DNA of 64,000 nucleotides, taken from NCBI RefSeq assembly GCF_003254395.2, contig NC_037638.1:17407086-17471085 (forward strand), read 5' to 3'. Source of the stretch: Apis mellifera (taxonomy: Eukaryota; Arthropoda; Insecta; Hymenoptera; Apidae). Made by a program: the position numbers and the translations under genes. The notes beneath the pieces are model-generated. The model searched no databases. It had not been told where the DNA came from and saw nothing but the letters and a program-made list of their open reading frames with translations. Shown piece by piece: positions 35,721-48,760 of this stretch (the stretch's first letter is position 1; every line of letters begins with the position of its first letter).

Positions 35721-38160
35721 AGCGAGAAAAAGAAGAAATTCAAGGGTCAATGGCACGAAAAATATTCTCGTTGAAACATCCTGAAATCCCCTGAACGATC
35801 ATTTTTGTACCTTACGATATCGTCGCTTTGTGAAACGAGGAAATTTAGAAAATTTATCATTCTTGATAAGCAATTTATATTTTGTCCTCGTCATAAATAA
35901 ATTACGTTAAAATAATTTATGAATTATAATAATTTTTAATAATTCTTAAATTAAAAATATTATTTAATTCAAAAATATTTTTATATTTTTTTAAATCTAA
36001 TATAAGATTTAACAATACAAATTGCTTATTTATAATATAATATTATAGTTCTTTTTTATATTTTCGCTAAACAAAAAACAATTAATGAAATAGAGCTATA
36101 TTGGATAAACGAAGAAAGAAATACTCAATGGATAGATTCACGCAAAAAGCATAAAATGAGAATAAGTGTGAAAATACCAAATACTCGTGACAAATATTTA
36201 TTTTGATTTCGAAATGGCGTTCATGCATTCGACGCGTGAAATAATTGAATGAGACAGAAAAATTGCCGATAGAAATGAATTTTATTTGCTTCTCGTTTAC
36301 ATATAAAGTTTTATGTATTAAAATACACGAAAAGACGAGAAGTGAAAGTAGAATCGCTCGATTGTTTCTAAATTTTTTAATTCTTTTTGAATAATAAAAT
36401 ATATAATATAATAAAGACAAATTAATTGATTATCTTTCAAAATAAATATACAACATCTTTCGAATTCTTCTATTAAAAATCACTGAAACGTAAGAATTTT
36501 AATGAAGTTAAAAATTATTTTATTAGTAAAATAAATAGAGATCTTAACATTAGAGATCTTATAACATTAGAGATCTTAAAATTAAAAAAAATAAAATAAA
36601 AAAATCAAGTAATATGAATGGAAAAGAAGAGTAAACAATCTAGAACAAATTTCTTCTGATAATTGAGACTAAATACCGAATTGTTTGCTTCTCGTTTATG
36701 CTCAAACTACGAAACGAAAGATCTATTTGCGTATTTTAGCAAATTGAGATCACATCAAGAAATAGTTCGGAATACTGCACTTTTCTGTATTTCCGACGAT
36801 TTTCTGCTTCAAAAATTACTACCGACATTGAGAAATTTTCACGATAATGCGACCGGAAGAGAAAATTGAGAATAAGCGCAAATAAGCAAATCCTGTATTT
36901 GAAAAATACTAATGGTTGTCAAAGGAAATATAAAAATATGAAATTAAATAAATTTGAATCTCTATTCTATACATCATGTATTTTAAAGAGTAATGTTTCT
37001 AATTCCTTATTCAGTTGGAAATTATTATCTTCAAAGGAATTATATATAACTTCAAAATTTTTTCTAATTTTAATAAGATTTAATAGAGTTTAAAATTGAT
37101 TAAAAATTAGATTATCTTTGTATGTCAATATCTTGGCAATATAAAATCGAATTGGAATAAATGAAAAGGAGATTTAAAGTGCAAGATTTGGCACTTTTAA
37201 TAATCTTTTATTTATTGATATAAAATCACTATTTTTGAAGTTACAGCGATTTAAATTTGTCCTAACTTTAATTCAACCTACGCATACCACGAAAATCATT
37301 GACCAGAAAAATGACAGGAAGGAGAACAGTAGGGGTAGAAAATAAGGGAAATAAAAATCACGTATCTCAGAGAACGAGTTCCCTTTTATAAAACGTCATA
37401 GATCACCTTTATTGTTGTTCTATGTAACACGTGTCGCTGGTTTTACAAAATCAGGAATCTCATACATGTACATATGTATAACTTTACATATTTTATATAT
37501 ATAGTTTTCCTCTCTTTTTATTTTTTTTTTTTTATGTTGCATCAACATGTATACGTGTTCTACATCACGTGTAATTTTCCCGATTACATCGAATAGAAAA
37601 ATCGTTCGAACTCTCGCTTGATGATTTTTCAAATAAATAATAAAAAAAAAAAAGATAAAAATATTGTATCATAATAGAATTATTTATTTGCTTTCGTCAA
37701 ATTTCATATAAATAAAGATAAATTTTTAAACTAATTCGATATTCTGATTCCATAAATTAATTGAATAAAAAATTTAACTAAATTTTGTAAAGTATAAATC
37801 TGTGTTACTATTTCGTTAAAATATTTTCATGAAATGAACATTCTATCGAATTGAAATAAAATGCCGGTCGTTGCACAAAACAACATGTTCTAAACATATT
37901 CTTTCCTATGGAATACCAAATTTTACATTACGAATAAACTAAGCGTATTATAAAAATGTTCATAATACTTAATCAATTTTTAAAATTACATGAAAAATGA
38001 TTGAAAAAAAAAATAAATAAATCTAATACCTCTTCTCCACAAAAATCTATTTCTAATTCTTTAAAATTTCTCTATTTTTCTCATTTAAATCATTTCAAAA
38101 ATAATTGATATACATCTATTCAAAATCATTGAAGATCCTTCCAATACACAATTACATTTT
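35721..38160. other. AT-rich stretch with small islands
   Basis: AT-rich apart from mixed patches at 36660-36860 and 37280-37640. Frames at minus 36082-36420, plus 36663-36869, plus 36866-37093 and minus 37420-37632 are aromatic- and Lys-rich and look like chance. Confidence 0.5.
36537..36583. repeat. three copies of a 15-17 bp unit
   Basis: AGAGATCTTAACATT (36537), AGAGATCTTATAACATT (36552) and AGAGATCTTAAAATT (36569) in tandem: a small, recent slippage or duplication array. Confidence 0.88.
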
Positions 38161-38168
38161 CACGTTAT

Positions 38169-38549
38169 TTGCTTCGATTTTCATTCTCCTTTGATTCCAT
38201 CACTTGTCAAATTTTCACTTGTTTAAAGATTCTGTCGCAGAATCATCAATCTATCGTGGCGGTAGTCAAGAAACAATATCTAAAGATTTTCGCGATAAGG
38301 GTGATATCAATGCGGAGAAAAAGAGAGAGAGTGATAACGGTGGAAGCGCGATGTGATCGATGCGACGCGGGTCACGGGAATCACACAATGCTCGTTATTG
38401 AGCCATCTAACCGCATTGCACGCGCACACAGCCGCGAATCGGCCTCGTATAAACACACGGATCTGCGGCCGGAAAACAATATCTTTCCAAACGCTAATAA
38501 ACGAATGCTTCGTTTCGTTATTGCGTCGAATACAAGGAATATTTCATAA
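38169..38549 (+). CDS. unassigned open frame, 126 codons
   Basis: Open from 38169 to a TAA at 38547-38549. The middle is charged and balanced, with MRRKRERVITVEARCDRCDA and then HGNHTMLVIEPSNRIARAHS. The Cys-Asp-Arg-Cys-Asp motif is suggestive of metal binding but isolated. An ATG at about 38310 begins the MRRKRERV part. The minus strand is open at 38381-38755 as well. Low weight: island composition explains much of it. Confidence 0.13.
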   Translation: MLRFSFSFDSITCQIFTCLKILSQNHQSIVAVVKKQYLKIFAIRVISMRRKRERVITVEARCDRCDAGHGNHTMLVIEPSNRIARAHSRESASYKHTDLRPENNIFPNANKRMLRFVIASNTRNIS

Positions 38550-39440
38550 CGATTTAACGTGTATATGGATGATGTTTGGCCATGATGATTCTTTGCCGAG
38601 TTAATGCGGTGAAAAGTTGGATGAAAAAGAGGTTGGATTGAATGAGTAAAATGAGTTGGGTTGATGATGAGTTGAAGAGTATAAAAAGAGGTCACGAGGT
38701 TTGATTGAATACGGTTGAAAATTGGAATTTGAGAATATGAGAATAGACAGTTCATTGTAGGAAAAATAATAAATATTTTTTATCGTTACGGATATTTTTT
38801 TGAAAATGTTAAATACGATTTTGATTCGAGAAAAAAAATTTTCGAGAAAGAAATTCGTTTCGATTACAATACATTTTCCCAAAGTGCCACTCGCCATCCT
38901 TTTGATCTTTAATTGATTTTACGAGAAACAGGGCGCGCAGCGATGAAACTAGGTGAAAAATTGATTAAACTGGTTATTGACCCGCGTGCTTTCATGTTTC
39001 TCCTTTATTCATATACCGCGCTTTTTCAATTATCATTCTATAAATTATTATAAAGAATCAATAAATACCTAAATCTATACCAATCTCACTTAACAAAATT
39101 ATACTTAATAAATGATATATTCTATAATTTTTATCTTCTTTGTAAATCCCAATAATTTAATATTCTCGATATTCAATTATTAAATATACTAATCTTTTTA
39201 TTATTTTATTATTCTAAATAAATGATCAATTCTGTTTCAAAATTTGGAACAAATATATTGAAAATAATTGGAATTTCCACACGAAAACTACATCCATCAG
39301 AATATAGAGAATCATAAAGAAATTTAATGCACGCGAAGAAGAAAGGCACGATAAGAATTCAACGAGGAATCGTAAAAATTGTCAGATGACAACGGTAAGA
39401 GGAAACTAAACTCGTGCACTTAGGTTCAAAGAACGAGAAG
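38550..39440. other. mixed to AT-rich stretch, no gene
   Basis: 38550-38960 is mixed with overlapping open frames on the minus strand (38381-38755, 38601-38897) that I cannot assign; 38981-39290 is AT-rich. Confidence 0.45.
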
Positions 39441-39881
39441 CTACAGTGTCGTGAAGACGAAGACGGCCGGCGGTAAAATAGCCGGAAAAATTAGAAAAGC
39501 CGCAACAAGGCGCGGTGATCCGGCTCTCTTAATGACAAAGCTGCTCGGCCGTATCGTTTCTGAGATTGTTCGTTCGTCTATCCCCTCGCTCGGCCCTATC
39601 TCCGTTTCCCTCTCGGCATCTGTAATCTGGGTTACTCTACAATTAAGGTCAGGACGGTGGAGCAGCGCTCGAAATAAGACAGCGCCGGAACAGAGATTGC
39701 ACTCGACGATGAAATGATGCACTGCCGTGCATACGCGCGCAACGCCTCGAGAATTCGATGTGTCGAACAGGAAGAGGATGGTATGATATATCGTTCGATG
39801 GAGTATGAAATGTCCTAACAAGTTAAGTTTGTCGAAGTTAAAGTTTCTCGTTTCATGTTTAAGGGATAAACATGCAAACAT
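39441..39881 (-). CDS. unassigned ORF, 146 codons
   Basis: The longest open frame in the window: ATG at 39881, stop at 39441. It starts MFACLSLKHETRNFNFDKLN, has a Cys-containing middle (VCTAVHHFIVECNLCSGAVL), an acidic stretch (DAERETEIGPSEGIDERTIS) and a hydrophobic, Pro-containing end. That end could be a membrane segment, but so could chance. The plus strand is open over 39451-39717 too, in a CpG-rich island. No family, promoter or polyadenylation context recognised. Confidence 0.17.
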   Translation of the reverse strand: MFACLSLKHETRNFNFDKLNLLGHFILHRTIYHTILFLFDTSNSRGVARVCTAVHHFIVECNLCSGAVLFRALLHRPDLNCRVTQITDAERETEIGPSEGIDERTISETIRPSSFVIKRAGSPRLVAAFLIFPAILPPAVFVFTTL

Positions 39882-40280
39882 ATATAAACATTTTAAAGGA
39901 ATGTTGAGTGAAATTTGAATGTATCGAGAAAGTTTTTACGATCGTCTATACACACTTCTAAACTATGATTTATGAAATATTTTAACAAATTGGTCAATTT
40001 GTTGTTTCAAGAGATAAATGAAAATGAAAATTCTCTCTCTAAGAGAATATTTTTGAGAAAAATTTGTAATTGTTCAAGTAAACTTTGAATCCTTGGTGAA
40101 TTGCTCCTCTGCATTTTCTGTATTTACTTACTTACCACTAATTTACATTGGAGAAGAGGTATTATCGATAAAATCAACAAACATCGGAGTTAAAATTTCA
40201 AATTCCATCTCGAATCATTAATAATAAAGTTAAATTAAACGTAGGATTAACTGTTTCCCGTAAAATGATAAATCATAAAT
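39882..40280. other. AT-rich stretch, no gene
   Basis: AT-rich. A GTAAGT donor-like site on the minus strand at about 40130-40135 is preceded by sequence with stops in two frames; not supported as an exon. Confidence 0.45.
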
Positions 40281-41162
40281 TAATAGATGATGTATCGCAC
40301 CTATACACATGTGCAAAACCGAATTCCTATATGTGACGATCTCTCTTGACGCCCGTCATTTGATTTCAATCCCAGCTTCTGATTTGACTTTCATGGATAT
40401 TCAGATCGTTCTGGCTCTAGGCGAGAGCTCGATCGATTCCAAATTTCGCGTTTCCATATCTTCCATCCTCGTATACGATTCCTCTTTACAAACATTTCTG
40501 TAGAAATATCGATTAACGACGATATCGATCTATGTCGATCGCACGAAATAAAGTGTCTCTCTCTCTCGCAATCGATAAAACTCAACAGCGCTATAATATA
40601 ATATATATATCATGTATGTATATGTATATGTATATAATTAGTAGAAACGAACCCTCTGCGGTTTAGACCAGCTAAATGCCAACATCGGGCGGCTATAGAA
40701 TACTCTTAACTCTCGATAACATATCGCTTTTATCTTAAATTTCCATTCAGGATTTTTTCGTTTTATTTTATTATTATCTTTCTTCTGTTTCCTTTTCCTT
40801 CTTCTTCCGCCTCATCGTTCATTTCTTCTCCTTTTTTTCTTTTGCTAGGCTACAGCTTTGCCTAATTTACAATGGCGTGTATCTGTAGACAAGTATACTC
40901 GTGTATCTGTATGAGTACGATCCTGTGTGTGTATATATGTATGTGTGTATGTATCTGTGTGTCTGTGTGTTCAATTATTTTAAAACGTAGCTACGTAAGT
41001 AGTTTACGGGAACAAACTTCCTTAAACTTCTCTCGTTATTTTTCTATCGATCATCTCGATGAATTAAGAAGAACATCCATGATAGACATGATGGATAACA
41101 ATTGATTAAATTACGTTGTTATATATATATATATCTTTTTTTTTTTTTTTATTTAATTTCAG
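40281..41162. other. UTR-like complex stretch
   Basis: Unlike the rest of the window, this and the following 900 bp form a long block of mixed sequence with T-rich tracts and simple repeats but few long open frames, the look of an insect untranslated region or very long exon. A 64-codon plus frame at 40309-40503 contains ASDLTFMDIQIVLALGESS and ends in TAG, with an acceptor-like TTTGATTTCAATCCCAG inside at about 40360-40376; if used, this would be a terminal coding exon. Strand is not certain. Confidence 0.22.
40924..40970. repeat. imperfect (GT)n/(TATG)n microsatellite
   Basis: Forty-seven bases of TG, TATG and TCTG words; imperfect, so probably old. Related TATG words also occur at 40611-40637. 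Confidence 0.9.
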
Positions 41163-42070
41163 ATGTTTAAAAAGAGTCACGTTATATCAAGATTGTTCTT
41201 CTTCGATCAACTTTGAAAATACATCTCGGTTAAAATGAACTGTTCCTCTAAGACACCCTACGAGGGTGTACAGGATTAGCTGTCGGGGATTAGCGTACAA
41301 AATTCTTAACGAAATTTCGGCTCGTTACTCGGTTAAATATCTCTAGAATAACTTTTTTTTTTATCTTTTTCGATTTAACGATTTAATTCCTAAGAATTCT
41401 TTTCTCTTCCTCCTGTTGCTTCGATTTTGGTACGTTAAACTCGTGACCATAATTTTGTTCCTTTTTTCTTATTTTATTTCGCGAGTGGTCTTCCATTATA
41501 CTTGGTCAGAGCTTTCCTCCGGCGTATTATAGATAAATCGTAATAAATCGTCGACAAAATTCTGTTTGGAATTATCTTCGAAATCATTTTCCTTTTTTTT
41601 CTTCTTCTTTTTATTTTATTTATTCATAGTTCAAAATCGTCGACGATCAGGCAGCTCAATTTTCGATCGAAATCTTTTGATTGGCCATGCCGGTTTGTTC
41701 TTTTGATTAGAGTTGCAAGCCTGGCAGTGCCCATATATGTATAATTAATTAACACAGGGAACAAGCCTCGTTCGTTCACGATTTTTATTTGTATCTTTTG
41801 ATGTTAATTACTCGTGAAGGAACGATGCGTGTCCCCGAAATCTTAAAATCTAACGTTATCTACATTACTCTTAAGCTAGTTTCAATCTCTACGAGTTTCG
41901 TCTCGTGAAAAAGAAACATTTAATCCTTATGGGGTTGAAAAAGGTCCTCTTCGTGAGGATGAGTATCGTAAACATAATGTTAATTCTCGAAGCAATTCTC
42001 TCGGCTACGAAAGCATTGGATAACGATAGTAGCGTTTAAATGTGATTCCATTATTGAAATTAAGATCGTT
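41163..42070 (+). other. candidate terminal exon or 3' UTR
   Basis: A very strong plus-strand acceptor (T15 at 41136-41150, then ATTTAATTTCAG ending at 41162) precedes a complex 900-bp block. After the acceptor one frame reads MFKKSHVISRLFFFDQL then stops, another reads 23 codons (CLKRVTLYQDCSSSINFENT...) before a stop; either could be a short coding end before a 3' UTR. AATAAA-type words occur at about 41540 and 42278. A 6-bp hairpin ACACCC/GGGTGT is at 41253-41269. The T/A-rich context can generate acceptor-like sequence by chance. Confidence 0.2.
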
Positions 42071-42850
42071 GGACTGCGGATGTTAGTATATTTATGGAAA
42101 ATTTATAGAATATAAACGTTGGTAATTTCAAAGAGCTATACATAACATTGGATATTATATTTAAACAAATATAAATAGAGAGATATTGAATATCTAGAAG
42201 ATGAAACAACTTATTTAGTTGCTTTCATAAAAATATAAATTTACATCCGCAATCAAATATTCAAATATATCTTATCAATAAAATAAAATAAAACTCTGCA
42301 TAATTATCATAAATATTATTGTAAGAAATAATAAATAAATGAGAAGAAAAATAATAATTACAATTTTTTTTGTAATTAAAGATGAATTGTAATTACAATA
42401 TTTATTTCCATTTTTTTCTTTTTAGAAGACATTATGTCTATCGGGGAAATGCAAAAATGACATTTCAATAATAATAGATATTAATAAAATAATATTTTAA
42501 AATTGTTTCTTTTCGAAGATATTAAATTTCATTTTTTAATTTTATATTTCACCAAATGAAATACATTTTTAGCTTTATTATATATTCAAAAAATATCTTG
42601 TTTGACAAAATAACTTTAACCAAAGTGTCCAAGATTTATACAAAAGAATTATCTCGATTTTAATCTTGATTTTAATCTTATTATTACATATTTCTAAATA
42701 TAATAAAATAATTAAAATAATACGTATCATTTCAAATTATTACCTTTTTACTTTTATTTCAAATAATAAAATGATTAATTTTTTTCTTCGACCGACAATC
42801 ACTTGTAAAATCACTTTAAAAGAATAAAAAAGAGGAACAAGTTAATTATA
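42071..42850. other. AT-rich stretch, no gene
   Basis: Very AT-rich with several AATAAA words; nothing supported. Confidence 0.5.
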
Positions 42851-43830
42851 TTACTCGATCGATGAAAAGTGAACTTGAATGTTGTCCTTTATAACCACGA
42901 TTATTCAAATGCATTTAATTAAACGAAAAAAACGATCGAAGTTTGATTCATGCGTCGCATGCAAAACAGATTCCGTGAGGTTGATTGCCTGAGTCTCGGT
43001 GAAAAATTTATTATCGTCCAACTTGGCTCAATGTTTCTACGCTTACACCATGCGAGAAGATTGATTTTCGACATTACGTTTCGACGGTAAAGAATGCGAG
43101 GGACACAAAATTAGTTCCGTTTCGCGCCTGTTCCTACATTATTCCTCCACGTAAAACATTCTTCGAACATCCATTTACTATCGCTTTTTTTTACAGATAT
43201 TAAAAAATTCTTATGCCAACGTCTATTTAATTCTTTCAAACTCGATTTCTTTTCGAAGAAAAAAGTTTGATTGCATATTTCTTATCATTAAAAAAAAAAA
43301 AAAAAAAGATGAAAATTCCTAATTTAAAAAACTATTTTAATATAAAATATTTCTAAAAAATTTGAAGTTGTTTAATTGTTTCGATAATTCATCGAATATC
43401 GATTTATCTCAAAGTTTAAATAATAATAAATTTTCTCTAATCCAAATATAAAGGATATCAAGATAAAAGATAATTATCTTTTTAGTTTTATTAAATTTAT
43501 CCTTGAAATATGTTCCTTTGATTTTTAAGCTTCTTTAAATATTCAATAATTACAGATTCCTGGCCGTATGTGCTTAATTTTCATTCGATTATAGGGGCAT
43601 CTTGTATATTACGAATCGATGCTGTTTTTCCCCGAATATAATCGTGATATAATGGACATATTGTATAATTAGAGGCAATTTGCATCGTTAACGAGTATCG
43701 TACAGACAATCGAATCGAAAAACTGATCAATGTAGTTATATCAATAGTAATGTGGTTATGAACTTGATAAACGATAATGCGTACGTGGAAATTGACCACC
43801 ATTGAGTATCAAACTAACAAAGTAAAACGA
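42851..43830. other. two islands around an A18 run
   Basis: Mixed sequence at 42860-43170 and 43550-43830. The first has no frame above 60 codons. The second has octamer ATTTGCAT (43678-43685) and a 73-codon minus frame (43581-43802) of no recognisable family. A TTTTTTTTACAG acceptor-like site near 43188-43197 leads into AT-rich DNA. Confidence 0.4.
43290..43307. repeat. A18 homopolymer
   Basis: Eighteen consecutive A, without target-site duplication or retroposed sequence visible. Confidence 0.95.
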
Positions 43831-46800
43831 CATTACTATGTTTAACTAATTGCAAACACGTAAATTGAAAATTGTATAACATTTGGTATAATAAATGCAC
43901 AACTATGTGTTAATAGTGAAACGTAATTTCTGAATGATGAGAAATAATCTCTCTGATGAATTTAAATCAATCATCAGAATATTTGATTATTTAAAAAGAT
44001 AATAAATAACAAATGAAATTTTCGTTAAATTGAATTTACGAAATATTTATAAAAAATTTATATCACGTATAACCAATATTATTAGCAATAAAATTTTTTA
44101 TATCAATAGGTGAATCATTTTAAAAATTATTGGTATTATTTTCAGTGCAATATGAAGTATACAAAAAAATTAACCAATATGAAACGATAAAAAAAAATTC
44201 TATTAATAAATTGAGATCGTAAATAAATTCCTAAAATTAATCATGCAATTTCCAATATCATTTTATTAAAAAAATAAATAAACATGTTTTCATATTTTCT
44301 TAAATTTACAGAAATATTCAATAATGTTTATTTATTTTTAAAAAATTATAAATTAATCGTTGAAAAAAATAATTATTTTACTTCATAATTAAAAAAATGT
44401 GAAAATTTTAATTGTTTCAATAAAAAGAATGGAATGTATTATTATGTGAAAGTTAGTGTTGAAGTGGCCACGTCATCGTTGAACATTTCCCGATTTTAAG
44501 TGAAACAAATGCTGATTTTGAGAGACCTTCGTTTTGAATTATACATCGGTACGTGTTCATCGGTATAGCGAGTACAGCTATACAAATTATTTGCATGCCA
44601 GAACGAATTTCAGTGGTTCCAAAAACCTGGCCATTGAAAGAAGCACGCGAACTCGAAACTACCAAGTACAAATGTCAGTGGAAGGAAGGAAGAAAAGGAA
44701 AAAGAGAATACAGAGAATCTAAGTTATTACGATTAACAAATACGGAAATATTTTGAAACAATTTTCACAATATTGTGGAAATTAAACTTCCTCTTTCTTT
44801 TATCTTAATTTAAAAAAAAAAAAAGAAAAAACAAATGCAAAATATCTTATTCGTATAAAAAAATCAAGATTAAATTAGAATTGCTAATTTCTTCACTATA
44901 ATTATTAATTTCTCAAATTAAAAATTTTTATATAAAATATTTGATATCATAATCAAAGAAAGATTAATCAAAGATGTTGACCATTTTAAATTTAATTATT
45001 AATATTAATATATTTTAAAGAGAATAAACTTTTCTTCTTAAAAACTAAATCAGCGATTAAATTAGATCTAATCTGATCAACAATCTGACAAATATTAATC
45101 CAAATTCTTCCAATATTTAAATAAGTCGAAAGTAGTTAATTAAGTTCCGGAAATTCGAATAGATTACTATATTGGCCAGATTTGTTTGATTCTGAATAAA
45201 TAAAAAGAACGTATTGTAAATTTTAACCCATTTCTAACTTTCATTTACAAAGTAATCTTCAAGAACCGATATTTATCCTTGTTTGAATTGTATTTTCGTG
45301 CAAAATTTTGATAGTGAATTTCCTTTCGTTCTATCATGCAATGTAGATTCGTTCCATTTGAAATTTGTTGAGAAATAAAATTTCACAAGTCGATAAAATG
45401 AGGACACATTAATCGATGTATAATATTCATAAAAATTTGAATCTCTTGAATATGGCAAGAGATTATTTAAAATATAGGTCAAAGATCTTTTTGCTTAGAA
45501 AGTAGAACCTTCCTGCATTGATGTGTTTGACCTAATCACTTTTTTTCATTTCTGAGATTCACATTAATAATTAATAAATCACAAATATTGAATTACTACT
45601 TTCGTTGACATGTTCAACAAAGATTATTATCGTTAATATTACAATGGAAGCAAATTTTGTACGATATATTTATCAATTAAAAGAATTATACATTCCATAA
45701 TTTAACGGTGATAATAAACATGGAAAGAATAATGAAAACATGGAAAGAATTTTCATAAATATTATTATTTAAATTAAAATATTTAAAAAACTATCTCTTT
45801 ATCATCACAATTTTTCACATTTTTGTCACGAATGATGAAAAATGTTTTCTATCATTTATTTACGATAAATTTGAATTAAATTTCATAACAGAAATTACAT
45901 GTAAATCTTTTCTAATTACGAACACAAATTCCCAGAAATTTGTCGAAGCGGAAATGAAATATTTTATTTGAATTGTAGCATGAGTCGTATTCGAAACCTT
46001 ATAGATCTTCACGATTAATCGATATCCTTTCTTTGTATATATAGAATCACACCAATTCCACCAAGATTTGGCGAAACGATCGCCCCAATTTAATATATTG
46101 TCGCGTGTTAAGAATAATTCGTTAATGTTACATAATGGCGGTAATAGTAACAATTACATCCTGCTAGTCGACCAGCAAACTTTACACGCGACTGCATACC
46201 TCGTAATGGCGTACTCAAGATAATGATCGTCGGATGGAATTATCTTTTTGTTCCTCTTTTTTATTCGTAAATCTCGTTGTGGATGTAATAGCAACATTTT
46301 AAAAAGATTTAATTGTCATATTTCAGAATTTATTTCGTTTGTAAATTTCTGACTTCTTTATAATTATGAATTGAAATCAGTAATTTTATATTAGAAGTTA
46401 ATTGGAAATTAAATAAATATTAAATAAATCTGTATAGGTTTTCTTAATTAATTTGTTCTTAAATAATATCATGGACACTTTGATTTTTATCAAACATTTT
46501 ATATTGTATTATATTGAATATATTTCAATTTAACAGTATCAAGTCATTATAAATTATGATTGTACGATATATTCAATTCCTTAAATTTCATATTATATAA
46601 CATGTTATATAATATTTATTGATTTATTATTATAACCATAAATGTAATTGCGAAATTATTTCTTTCCTATGTTGTTTCAAATATAAATAAAATATAAAAT
46701 GCAAAATAATCAATTATTTCAAATCATTAATTAATTTCTATATCCGAAGATTATTACGAATAACAGATTGAAATTGGATTTTAAAAAAAAAACTTAATTC

Positions 46801-46902
46801 GAATTCGATTCTTCTATTGAAAAATCATTTTCAGAATTTAAATATCTTGGAGAAGAAATGGATGAAACCAATTTCTGATTCCCTTTTCATTCCTTCTTTT
46901 TT
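43831..46902. other. AT-rich stretch with small islands
   Basis: 43831-44440, 44760-45230 and 46260-46860 are very AT-rich. Mixed patches at 44450-44720 (octamer at 44589-44596; open frames on both strands) and 45860-46230 (minus frame 45860-46153) are unassignable. Confidence 0.5.
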
Positions 46903-47034
46903 TTAACTCTTCATTTCGTCCATTGCCGAATTTTGATAATCAGAAAATATCAAGAATAATATGAGATCTTCTTCGTTATCGCCTCTAGCCCTCTTCATCT
47001 TTACATTTTTGCATTTCCCCGGAATAATGACCTC
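46903..47034 (-). CDS. candidate terminal exon, 43 residues
   Basis: A minus-strand acceptor (TTTATTTTCCTGCTATCAG) is followed at 47034 by an open frame to a TAA at 46903. The peptide starts EVIIPGKCKNVKMKRARGDN, continues with two Glu and a hydrophobic stretch, and ends SAMDEMKS. Balanced use of charged residues is unusual for chance frames here. A GTAAAG donor-like site after the tenth codon allows a shorter exon. No family recognised, and no matching upstream exon identified. Confidence 0.2.
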   Translation of the reverse strand, partial: EVIIPGKCKNVKMKRARGDNEEDLILFLIFSDYQNSAMDEMKS

Positions 47035-48760
47035 CTGATAGCAGGAAAATAAATTGGCTATCGGTCAAGCCTACGTAAGCAACGATCGATTAACTTTTGT
47101 CCCATTTTTCGATATCCTGACTTTTCTCAAAACCAAAATTTTATTTTCGAAAAAAATGAATTTAAAATATCATTTTAAAATATTTTTCGCTTAATTTATG
47201 TGAAATTTCTAGATAGCCATTCGTTTTATCAGAGTCAGAATTGTGCAAATGATTTATGAATAAAAATTCAACAAATAATAATTTATTCTCATTTTTTTGT
47301 ACCTTCTGGATTAATGAAGTTTTCGATATCCAAAATTCGAAATGCTATCGTAACAAACAATTTGTCACGCTCCGTTTCAACTTGAAACTTGAAGAGGAAA
47401 GAACGCCTCGCTTAACACAAGACACGCCACTGTTTAAATTTCGACTTTGCGTCAACGATAATACGTGGGCGGTTTAAAACGAAAATCCGAGAACGGCTGC
47501 GTAGCCATTTTCTGAACGCGTCCGCGCATTAATTCACGCGCGTCCAATGGACGTGTGCGGAAATTTTTGTCCACGAAAAACTATTCATTTACATATTCGG
47601 GAAACGAGGCGTGGAGATGGTCGAGAATTCGGGAAAAAATTCGTGTCGTGGAAACAACCTTGATGAATACATAAGTTGGCCCGGATTGAAGAATTTTTAA
47701 CATTTCAAAGGAATATTTTTAACATTTCAAATTAGAAAATTTTTAAAAATTTAATAGAAAGAATTTTTTAACTAAATTTCTAAATATTAATATTTTTCAT
47801 AAATCTTTGTACGAGAAAAGAAAGAAATATAATTCATATTGTACAAATGGTACGTGTTAAGGCACTAATGATCCACAAGAACAGGAACGTGTTATGTTAA
47901 CGTGTTAAAAATAATGCCTCGCATGAATAAATTTCATTTCGCGCGTCCAACTTATCTTTTGTTCTCAAAAAGAATTTACCTTCCTGTTTACTAGTTAGTT
48001 AGACTTTAATTCTGTGTACATGTACGTGTATGTTATTTTTCATTTTTAAAACATGTTAAAAGTGTAGAAAATGTACAGAATATTGTACAGTATTAGATTT
48101 ATAAATTTATGACCGTTATTATCATTTATTATTACGATATATTTAAAATCATACTTGAATCGGACACGAGGAAAACTTGCAATCTAGAGAAATATATTTT
48201 TTAATAAAATTTTGTCACAAGTTTCTTTGACGATATCTTGGAACGATATTCATTATCGCCGATATCTCGAACGTTTCTGTTCTTTTATATTCTTTTTGGC
48301 TTTTCTCATGATTCTATTCATTCGAAATAATTCAGGAAATCACTTTCCTGATTGCCAAGATCTTCGATAAAGATGGAAGAAAATGAAAGAATTATAAAGT
48401 CTAAAAATGGAATAAAAGACGACACAAATGAGAGAAAAAAAAGAAGATAATAAATGAAGGTACATGATAGATGATAAATTGAAAAGTTTAAATTAGAACT
48501 CTTTTTTTTAAATTTTTACAAGTATTATTTTAATTTTCTTCAAATATTTTAAATTTAATTTCAACTCTCATATGTGCACGTATCATTATCATTAATATAT
48601 TAATTTATAATCTCTTCGATTACTCGATTATGTTTATTGGAAATACCTTTTGAATTTCGAATTTTCGGATTCAAAGCAACAAATGAAATTCTTGTACAGT
48701 ATTATAAATCATAATATAATTGGCGCATCACGATGAAACGTTTTACTACTATTAAAATAA
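47035..48760. other. island at 47.3-47.7 kb in AT-rich DNA
   Basis: The island is CpG-rich, with the small palindromes CGTCC/GGACG near 47542 and CGCG words flanking ATTAATT near 47524. The plus frame 47256-47477 (73 codons) is not recognisable. 47700-48760 is AT-rich with no supported gene. Confidence 0.45.
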
